Origin: Acidobacteriota bacterium
GTDB lineage: Bacteria; Acidobacteriota; Terriglobia; Bryobacterales; Bryobacteraceae
Length of the DNA: 30,093 nt
Direction of reading: 5' to 3'
Assembly: GCA_016871135.1 (NCBI GenBank)
Contig: VFZQ01000004.1
Location: 1-30,093, forward strand
Notes under the pieces: generated by a model
What the model saw: only the letters and a program-made list of their open reading frames with translations
What the model was told of the DNA's origin: nothing
Database searches by the model: none
In this document: positions 16,507-23,480 of the stretch, in pieces
Numbering within the stretch: the stretch's first letter is position 1
Layout of the letters: every line of letters starts with the position of its first letter
Made by a program: the position numbers and the translations under genes

Positions 16507-19343
16507 CGTTGAGTAATCAGCGGACGGAGTAAGCGGAGCGCGGGGCGGGTGTTGTATTGTTTGATCCAGTCGCCGCCGGGATGCGGTTCGCTCGCGCTGT
16601 AGGGGTATTGGCTCATGCCGTGATGCGGAAGGGGATCGACGGTGTTTGAAAACGCAGTGTTCGGGTCGCGGTCTTTGGCCCAACCGTCGACTTTCAGGAT
16701 GTACTCGCGTTGGAAGCCGGGTTTGACCGGGGGCAGGTTCGCGTCGAAGAGCAACCTCAACTCATCGCCGCTGCCCATGATGGTGAGATTGTCGTCGATG
16801 TCGTTGAGCAGCGGTTTGACTTCGCCGTATCGGGTATAGAGACCGGGCGTGGGGTTCCACATCGAAGTCGCTTCGACCCGACCATAGTGAAATCTTTCCG
16901 GCTCTTTGCGCTGCGGGTGAATAGTGACGGCGCTGAAACCACGGAACCGCAAAGAAGCACTGCTCAACTTCGCAGCATGAATCGTTGTCTGGGGTTCGGA
17001 TACGTCTGGCGTTAGGAAGACATCGTTCCAGTGCACGTCGAGATTCGTGTCGATGCGGAGGCGCGTCGAGGGCAGTTCGCCGAGTTCGGCGACGATCGAC
17101 TTTGGCTTGCCGGCGGGGATACCCATGTCTTCAACGATTGTGATCCACGAGCCATCGGGCTTTTGCGCTTCGAGTTTCGGGAAGCGCAGTTGCTGATCGC
17201 GTGTTTGCGCGGATTGCAAAAACGTCGAGCCATCGGCCCAGTCGACCCAACCGTGGAGAACGAGCATCGAACGCTTCGGCGGAGCGACTCCGAAGTCGAA
17301 GACATTGCCGTCGCGTTTTGCGTTCCACTTAGTACGCGCGGCGTAGAGCTTGAAGTCAGGGAAAGGCGGGGCTTTAAATTTGTCGCTGACGTAAAGCGAC
17401 TCGCCGATTGGATGATCGACTGCAAGCAGTTTCACTTGATCGAGGTAGGCGACTTCGCTCAACTCTTCGGTGATGCGGATTTCGAAGAGGCCGTCTTTTT
17501 CACGCAGCGCGGAGGCGGGGATCTGAATATGTTCGTCGTGATCGACCGGGAAGTACTGGCCATCGCCGGACGATGCGCCGAGCGGGGCGACACCGAGAAC
17601 GTCGGAGATGTATTCAAACTCGCGGCCGTTCCAGGTCCAGATATGCGGACACGAGCCGGAGAGCCTTTGGGCTTCTTTGTAGACGTAGGCCTTGTTGGCG
17701 GCTTGATGGACTTCGCCTTGAATGAGGCCATTGGGCCAGGTGATTCGAACGGTGTCGGCTTCTTTGGCCGCGCCCAGTGAAAACGTCAGCGGGGCGCCGG
17801 TGTAGAAACGCTTCTGGTAGATGCGCCCGGCCTTCACTTCGACTTCGGCGGCATAAGCGAGCTTGGGATTCTTGACGCCTTCGAGTTGCACGGTGATCCA
17901 GTTGCCGCGCGGTGTTGTCGTGTTGAGGCGGCGAATTAGGGAGTTTCCGTTTATGACCCATTGATCGACGCGACCGTCGCGGTCGATGTCGTCGGCCACG
18001 GCGTTGCGGAGTTCTTCCAAACGGCCATCACCGTTGAAGTCGGCGGCATCGGAGTAGTCACCGTGAATGGCGTACAGGCCCTTGTTTGCCAAGTCACGCG
18101 GCGGGGCTAGAGTTCTGGCTTCGGCCTTTGGCGATGTGAATTTTCCGCCGAGTTGATCGCGGTGAAGAATAGTTGTCCCGTCGGCGTAGTGGATGGCGAC
18201 GTCGGTCGCTTTGGAGTCCGGCTCTTCCCGCAACGCATAGGCGTATTGCGCGGCGCGTTGGGCAAAAGGCCAAGGCTGCAAGTTGAAGCCACGGTCGCCT
18301 TCGTTACGGAGAAGTCTCGACTGCGCCCCGAGCAGCACGAGGTCAAGATCGTTGTCATGATCGTAGTCGAGCCAGAACGTGGACGTGTAGCTAGATTTGT
18401 CGAGCAGCCGCGCGGCGCCATTTTGATGGAGCTCCACGCCGCGAATAGATAGAACGGCGAAGTCTTCCACGCCGTCGTTATTGGCGTCGCCTGCGGCGGC
18501 GGCAAAACCAGAAGCCTTCCAGCGCGTAGAGCCGTCGCGGTTCAATACGATGACGCCGCTTTTCGAAGCGAGAAGCAGGCCGTTGGCGAGAACCTGCATG
18601 CGAGCCGTAGTGGGATCGATGACGAGTCCGGCGACGGGAGCGTCGCGAAAGGTCGCAGCAACTTTAGATGGCGAGGCGGCGGGTTCGACTTCGTCGAAGA
18701 TCTCCGAGAACCAGGACCATTCGAGGTCTTCAGGAACAGCTTCGCCTTCCTTCTCTTTCTTCAGGCGCTGGAAGATCTCAAGTTCTTTCTTGGCGTCTTC
18801 CGTCTTACCGGATTGGCGGAAAAGATTGAAGAGCTGGAAGTGCGGGCCGAAGAGGCGAGGATCGAGTTCGGTTGTTTTCCGGAATGCGGCAATCGCACCA
18901 GTGATGTCGCCATTCTGTTTTAGCAGCACGCCGAGGTTATAGTGACCGGGAGGATCGTTGGGCGCGAGGACGACGAATTTGCGGATCTGCGCCAGGGCCT
19001 TGTCGGTCTCGCCGAACTTCTTCCACTGAATGCCGAGGTTGAACCAGGTGTGGGGAATATCGGGCTTTTCTCTCTGCACTCGTTCGAGTTCGGCCATGCC
19101 TTCTTTTGTCGCGCCCGAGCGCAGCAACGCTAGGCCGTAGTTGAGTCGGTCCTTGGGATCGCGCGGATTCATCGCGACGGCCTTAGCGAATTCGACGACG
19201 GCTTCTTTGTGCGTCGTGGGATTTTCGTAGAATGCTTTGCCGAGGTTGCGAATCGCGGCAAGGCGATCGGCGTTGGTCACGGCGGGTTGCGCGGCGGCGA
19301 GCCACGCGAAGGCAAAAAGAAAAAGGCGCGGGTACAAGCCCAT
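16503..19343 (-). CDS. TPR + FG-GAP + ASPIC/UnbV protein with long unassigned C-terminal region
   Basis: A 946-residue exported protein, first gene of a five-gene operon. The signal peptide is MGLYPRLFLFAFAWLAAAQP. TPR units fill residues about 25-200 (NLGVLLKQNGDITGAIAAFR). FG-GAP-like loops (DANNDGVED, DYDHDNDLD, DFNGDGRLE, DIDRDGRVD) occupy about 240-465, fewer than in the related proteins. An ASPIC/UnbV-like domain covers about 480-556 (FSLGAAKEADTVRITWPNG). The remaining 385 residues begin SCPHIWTWNGREFEYISD and contain no family I can name; they look beta-rich and globular. No Shine-Dalgarno precedes the ATG. Instead TATAAT lies 7 bases upstream, so the message may be leaderless. The start codon sits in the loop of a terminator-like hairpin. 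Confidence 0.9.
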   Translation of the reverse strand: MGLYPRLFLFAFAWLAAAQPAVTNADRLAAIRNLGKAFYENPTTHKEAVVEFAKAVAMNPRDPKDRLNYGLALLRSGATKEGMAELERVQREKPDIPHTWFNLGIQWKKFGETDKALAQIRKFVVLAPNDPPGHYNLGVLLKQNGDITGAIAAFRKTTELDPRLFGPHFQLFNLFRQSGKTEDAKKELEIFQRLKKEKEGEAVPEDLEWSWFSEIFDEVEPAASPSKVAATFRDAPVAGLVIDPTTARMQVLANGLLLASKSGVIVLNRDGSTRWKASGFAAAAGDANNDGVEDFAVLSIRGVELHQNGAARLLDKSSYTSTFWLDYDHDNDLDLVLLGAQSRLLRNEGDRGFNLQPWPFAQRAAQYAYALREEPDSKATDVAIHYADGTTILHRDQLGGKFTSPKAEARTLAPPRDLANKGLYAIHGDYSDAADFNGDGRLEELRNAVADDIDRDGRVDQWVINGNSLIRRLNTTTPRGNWITVQLEGVKNPKLAYAAEVEVKAGRIYQKRFYTGAPLTFSLGAAKEADTVRITWPNGLIQGEVHQAANKAYVYKEAQRLSGSCPHIWTWNGREFEYISDVLGVAPLGASSGDGQYFPVDHDEHIQIPASALREKDGLFEIRITEELSEVAYLDQVKLLAVDHPIGESLYVSDKFKAPPFPDFKLYAARTKWNAKRDGNVFDFGVAPPKRSMLVLHGWVDWADGSTFLQSAQTRDQQLRFPKLEAQKPDGSWITIVEDMGIPAGKPKSIVAELGELPSTRLRIDTNLDVHWNDVFLTPDVSEPQTTIHAAKLSSASLRFRGFSAVTIHPQRKEPERFHYGRVEATSMWNPTPGLYTRYGEVKPLLNDIDDNLTIMGSGDELRLLFDANLPPVKPGFQREYILKVDGWAKDRDPNTAFSNTVDPLPHHGMSQYPYSASEPHPGGDWIKQYNTRPALRLLRPLITQR

Positions 19344-19366
19344 TAATAGGATTATACCCGCGCCTT
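19323..19366 (-). terminator. Terminator-like hairpin enclosing the next gene's start codon
   Basis: On the minus strand the arm AAGGCGCGGGTA (19366-19355) pairs perfectly over 12 bases with TACCCGCGCCTT (19334-19323). The 20-base loop holds the ATG at 19343. The stem is GC-rich and is followed by a T-rich run (TTTTTCTTTTT, overlapping the end of the arm), the classical intrinsic terminator pattern. It begins 13 bases after the CHRD gene's stop, so it can end that transcript. Its 3' arm and T-run are also signal-peptide codons of the downstream gene. Confidence 0.6.
19351..19356 (-). promoter_or_regulatory. Consensus -10 box, leaderless-type, for the five-gene minus operon
   Basis: TATAAT reads on the minus strand with exactly 7 bases (CCTATTA) before the ATG at 19343. 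That would place the transcription start at or next to the start codon. No ribosome site is present. No good -35 is visible at 16-18 bases; TTAACA lies 21 bases upstream, too far for a normal spacer. Confidence 0.5.
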
Positions 19367-19379
19367 GTAGTTGATGTTG

Positions 19380-21448
19380 TTAACGGACCGGCATCAACAC
19401 GGTGTTGGAGGCCACGCTGTTGATGCGCAATTGCACAGGAGCATTGCCGGCAGCCACATTGCGGGGCATCTGGAACAGCGTCACGTAGAAGCCGGGCAAA
19501 CCGGGAACGACTGTGGTTCCGGCGACGGTCGCCGTCTGCCCACCAACGGTGAGCGTAACGCCTGCTCCGACGACATTTGGAGCGATGGGGATCTCGCCGG
19601 TTGCAAGGGCGGGCGTCGTTTGGCCAAGGCCAGTGGAGAGAAGTGCGAGAGCTTCGCCGGCGCGGGCGGGCGCGTTTTGACGTACGAGTTCTAGATTATC
19701 GGCTCGAACCACGATAGCGCCCTCTGTGTCGAAGAAAAGCGCCTGCGCCTGCGCGGCGACGGTGGTCTTGACAGCGGTCGAGGAACCGTTGCCGGTTTTG
19801 ACGACAACGTCTTGCTCGCCGACCGGCGCGTCGACCGGTACCATCGCGACGATATAGTCGGGCGGATTATTGGCAGCGATCGTGCCCATTGCCACGATCG
19901 GCGCGGCGCGTCCGGCAACGGTGACGCTGGTACCGTTCAGAGCCGACGGCATGCGAAGACCTTCCATGCCGCCAACGTTGGCGCCAATTTTCATGAGATC
20001 GCGGCCGAAGATCGTGAATTGACCGGCGGGAGCGATGGCGCGGGTGTTGACATCGCTGACAGCGGAAATGACCAAGCTTACCTGAGGCGCACGCGTGTTC
20101 TCAGCGCCCAATTGCGCGCGAACAGCGCCACCGGCGTTGGCCATCGTGTGCAGATTGATGTAGTGATTTTCGGGCGAAGCGACCAGGGAGTTGAGAGCCG
20201 CGAGCGCGTTTCCGCCTCCGAGATTGACCGAGCGCGTGATGTTGCCAAAGCCAGTGGGACTATCGAAGGCGGCAAGCGCGGAGTTGATCGACACGCCGCC
20301 ATTGGAGCCTGCCTTGGCGTCGTGAATGTGAAGACCGGTGAAGCGGGTATCCGCCGGGAAGCGGTGATTGAGGTCGAAGGTCGCGACACCGGCGACAATC
20401 GCGCCGTCGGCTCCGCGTAATGCGTTGACGACGAAGTTGCCGATCGCGGAGGCTTCAAGACCGGTGATGGCGGGAACCTCGTTGGCGGGCGACATCGAAA
20501 CGGGAATATTCAAAGTTTCGGTGCGTGTAAGCTGCGAACGCATCACGCCGCCTGGGAAGCGGGTGGAGTGAATGTTGATATAGAAAGCCTCGGCGGCATC
20601 GAAAACACCGTCGAGCGCAAGCGAGGCCGGAGTTCCGGCGGGTACTTCAACGCGGCGCGTGATGTTGCCGCTGCCGCTGTCCGGGGAAACGACTGAGCTG
20701 GCGGCGGTGATGCCGGTGTTGATCAGAACTGGGCCGTTGGCAGTCGCCAAGCCTTGATGAATATGAAGACCGGTGAACGTCGTAGGTTCGGGGACAGTGT
20801 AGTCGACGCTGAAGGTGGCGGCGCCGCCGATGTAGCGCGCGTTGGTATAAGCCCGCACGATTTCCACTGATCCCGTGGCAGTGCCGGAGAAGTCGTTGAT
20901 GGCAGGGACTTCCTTCGTTGGCAGCATGCGGCCCATGACGATATGGCGTTCGGCGCGATGAAGTTGGCCGCGCAGGATGCCGCCGGCGTAGACGGTGGTG
21001 TGGAGGTTGACGTAGTAGCCAGCCGGGTTGTCGAACATGCCACGTAAAGCGGCGACGCCCGCTTCGTTGGTACCGATGACCTGCGCCTGACGTTCGATTA
21101 TGCCTCGCGCGTTTGCGACGGTGAGCGAGTTAGCGCCCGCCGCGATGCCGGTGTTGATGACCACGCCCGCATTTACGCCAACCGGGCCATTGTGAACATG
21201 GAGGCCGGTGACGGTCGGAGTGTCGGGGAAGTTGTGATAGACGACAAAATCGGCCGAGCCGGAGACGATTTGGCCTTGGGCGTTGCGCATAACGTGCGCA
21301 TAGAGAACGGCGGTGCCGGAGGCGTCATAACCGGTGACGGCGGGGACTTCGTTGGGCGGGGAGAGAGCGGCGACAAATACCGCGGTTTCGGCGCTCTGGG
21401 CGTACGCGCTTACTGCGCACGCTGCGAGCGTAAGGAAGATTTTTTCAT
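19380..21448 (-). CDS. Triple-CHRD exported protein with TIGR03437-like C-terminus (start out of frame)
   Basis: Three chordin-like CHRD repeats are followed by a C-terminal domain of about 220 residues. Restored numbering gives CHRD at about 20-170, 170-315 and 315-460. Each repeat has the NEVPA strand, a TGLH(V/I)H motif and YY/FYINLHT-type endings. The tail (AGEALALLSTGLGQTTPA, VTVGGQTATVAG) resembles TIGR03437, a domain expanded in Solibacter. Role unknown; secreted, possibly surface binding. The signal peptide reads KIFLTLAACAVSAYAQ. The ATG at 21448 is followed by only six A residues, giving MKKSS and an early stop; seven would give MKKIFL in frame. The only in-frame ATG upstream is at 21521, overlapping glpK and adding an odd 29-residue leader. 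It may be a sequencing error, slippage or a true frameshift. Confidence 0.82.
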
Positions 21449-21481
21449 AGGTTGGAGTGCTCCGTTTGTAACGATACTCTA

Positions 21482-21503
21482 AACCGCGTTGAACTGCGCG
21501 GTT
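21482..21503 (-). other. Short hairpin between glpK and the CHRD gene
   Basis: AACCGCG and CGCGGTT form a perfect 7-base stem around an 8-base loop, 12 bases after the glpK stop. On the minus strand the stem is followed by TAGAG rather than a T-run, so termination is doubtful; it could be a weak or Rho-assisted end, or an mRNA-processing structure. Confidence 0.35.
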
Positions 21504-21514
21504 GTAGCGCAGAA

Positions 21515-22987
21515 TTAACATGTCGCTCGGCGGATCGCGTCCTTCCAACCCGACCAAAGCGCATCACGTTCGGATGCCGGCATTTGCGGCTCGAATCGTC
21601 TATCCGCACGCCAAAATGCGTTGACTTCGTCCACGGATTTCCAGTAGCCAGTGGCAAGGCCGGCGAGGAACGCCGCGCCAAGCGCTGTTGTTTCGGCATC
21701 CGCGGGGCGAACGACAGGGGTGTCGAGGATATCGGCTTGGAACTGCATCAGGAAATTGTTAGAGGCTGCACCACCATCGACACGCAATTCAGCGAGTTTG
21801 GCGCCGCTGTCGGATTCCATTGCCTCGATGAGCTCGCGTGTTTGATAGGCCATCGATTCAAGAGTTGCGCGTACGACTTCGGCACGGCCCGTGCCGAGCG
21901 TCATGCCGCAAAGCAGGCTGCGGGCTTCGGAGTTCCAGTGCGGAGAGCCGAGACCAACGAACGCAGGAACGAGATAGACGCCGCCTGTCGACGAGATCGA
22001 CTGCGCGATGGCCTCGGTTTCGGGGGCGTTCGGAACGATTTGCAGTTTGTCACGCAGCCACTGCACGGCGGCGCCTGCGATGAAAATGCTGCCCTCGACG
22101 GCGAACTGCGCTGCAGTCGTGGCTGAGGCCGCGCGTGTGGCGAGTAGCTTGTTTTTCGAAACGGGACGATCGCCGCCGGTGTGAAGAAGCGCGAAGCAAC
22201 CGGTGCCGTAAGTGTTCTTGGAAAGGCCCTTCGAAAAACAGGCTTGCCCGGCGAGCGCGGCTTGTTGATCGCCCGCAATACCGGCGATTGGAACTTCGGC
22301 GCCGAAGACATCGCCGCTGGTGTGGCCGATGAGCGCGGAACTGGCGACAACGTTCGGCATCATCGCGCGGGGTACGCCAATGAGTTTTAGCATGTCGTCG
22401 TCCCAATCGCCGCCGGCGAGATCGAAGAGCATGGTCCGCGAGGCGTTGGTGGGATCGGTGGCATGCACGCGGCCACCGGTGAGTTTCCAGATGAGCCACG
22501 TGTCGATGTTGCCAAACAGGAGGTCACCCGCAGCCACTTTTGCTCGCGCGCCGAAAACATTGTCGAGTATCCACGCGATCTTGGTGCCGGAGAAATACGC
22601 GTCGACTACGAGGCCTGTTTTGGCCGTGATCGCATCCGCTTGCGGGGCGAGTTCTTTGCATCGCGCAGCGGTGCGGCGGCATTGCCAGACGATAGCGGGC
22701 GCGATGGGTTCGCCGGTATGGCGATCCCAAACGACAGTGGTCTCGCGCTGGTTCGTGATACCGATGGCGGCGATGTCGCCGGGCTTTACACCGGCTTGCG
22801 CGAGGGTCTCTTTGACAGAGTCGATCTGCGCGGTCCAGATTTGGTTGGCGTCCTGCTCAACCCAGCCGGGATTGGGGAAGCGCGGGACCGTTGCGGCCGA
22901 CCTCATGGCCACACGGCGGGCCTCGCGGTCGTAGAGCGCGGCGCGCGCGGAAGTAGTTCCTTCGTCGAGAGAGAGAATATAGGCCAT
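21515..22987 (-). CDS. glpK: Glycerol kinase
   Basis: A 490-residue FGGY-family kinase that phosphorylates glycerol to glycerol 3-phosphate with ATP in the cytoplasm. Family landmarks in order: LDEGTTSARAALYD at the N-terminus (phosphate-1 loop), NPGWVEQD, ITNQRETTVVWD, FGNIDTWLIWKLTGG followed by TDPTNASRTMLFD, NTYGTGCFALLHTG, and the C-terminal DGGAASNNFLMQFQADIL and PADAETTALGAAFLAGLA. Length is normal (E. coli enzyme about 500). The start MAYILSLDEGTT is unambiguous. No Shine-Dalgarno precedes it; instead TATAAT ends 7 bases upstream, suggesting a leaderless transcript. No glycerol facilitator or glycerol-3-phosphate dehydrogenase gene is nearby, so the gene is separated from the usual glp partners. 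Confidence 0.97.
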   Translation of the reverse strand: MAYILSLDEGTTSARAALYDREARRVAMRSAATVPRFPNPGWVEQDANQIWTAQIDSVKETLAQAGVKPGDIAAIGITNQRETTVVWDRHTGEPIAPAIVWQCRRTAARCKELAPQADAITAKTGLVVDAYFSGTKIAWILDNVFGARAKVAAGDLLFGNIDTWLIWKLTGGRVHATDPTNASRTMLFDLAGGDWDDDMLKLIGVPRAMMPNVVASSALIGHTSGDVFGAEVPIAGIAGDQQAALAGQACFSKGLSKNTYGTGCFALLHTGGDRPVSKNKLLATRAASATTAAQFAVEGSIFIAGAAVQWLRDKLQIVPNAPETEAIAQSISSTGGVYLVPAFVGLGSPHWNSEARSLLCGMTLGTGRAEVVRATLESMAYQTRELIEAMESDSGAKLAELRVDGGAASNNFLMQFQADILDTPVVRPADAETTALGAAFLAGLATGYWKSVDEVNAFWRADRRFEPQMPASERDALWSGWKDAIRRATC

Positions 22988-22994
22988 TGGGGAG

Positions 22995-23002
22995 ATTATA
23001 AT
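22995..23002. promoter_or_regulatory. Palindromic -10 element shared by glpK and the divergent 23011 gene
   Basis: ATTATAAT is its own reverse complement, so TATAAT reads on both strands. It lies 7 bases from the glpK ATG (22987) on the minus strand and 8 bases from the ATG at 23011 on the plus strand. A direct repeat GGGGAGAT (22989-22996 and 23003-23010) flanks and overlaps it. No good -35 is seen in either direction. Confidence 0.5.
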
Positions 23003-23010
23003 GGGGAGAT

Positions 23011-23412
23011 ATGTTCTTTCGCCGGGAACCGGAACGCAAACTTACCTACTCTGATCGTTTGAGCGCGGCACGAAGCGCTGGATTTGCCGTCGACGGCAAC
23101 CTCGTCACGCGGCGTGGACTCGGCTGCGCAATCGCCGAAGGCGCCGACGGACTGCCGGAACTCGGCGAAGCCGGTTTGCTTGTGCATGACAAGGAAGTAG
23201 CGCGCCTGGTGCACGGCGGCTATCAGATGTTTTTCGTCACCCGCGATGGGCACAAGCACGCGGCGTTGGCGGATCATCTGAAAGCGCTGCATGCATTTAC
23301 CGAAGACCTCGTCGAGGCGCTCGGGATTACCTCGCACTACAACACGGGCTTGGGATCAACTTGCACGGGTCACTTGTACGACCGCGTGAAGGGTCGCGAA
23401 CACGCGCACTAA
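23011..23412 (+). CDS. Conserved hypothetical protein, unknown function
   Basis: A 133-residue soluble protein beginning MFFRREPERKLTYSDRL. I recognise no named domain. It has no signal peptide or membrane helix, so it is probably cytoplasmic. Visible features are an N-terminal basic stretch, a segment VHGGYQMFFVTRDGHKHAAL, a helical region AALADHLKALHAFTEDLVEALG, and a C-terminal block YNTGLGSTCTGHLYDRVKG with a single cysteine. My impression is that similar small proteins with the MFFRRE start and the LYDRV ending occur in other Acidobacteria, but I cannot verify this here. It is divergently transcribed from glpK across only 23 bases and stands alone, followed by a convergent gene 68 bases away. 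A GGGGAG sequence ends two bases before the ATG, too close for a normal ribosome site. Confidence 0.75.
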   Translation: MFFRREPERKLTYSDRLSAARSAGFAVDGNLVTRRGLGCAIAEGADGLPELGEAGLLVHDKEVARLVHGGYQMFFVTRDGHKHAALADHLKALHAFTEDLVEALGITSHYNTGLGSTCTGHLYDRVKGREHAH

Positions 23413-23480
23413 ACGCCGTCGATGGGTGTGACACTGCCGATCTTGCCTTTCAGGACGCGGTCCGCTAGTGCGACAGGTAT

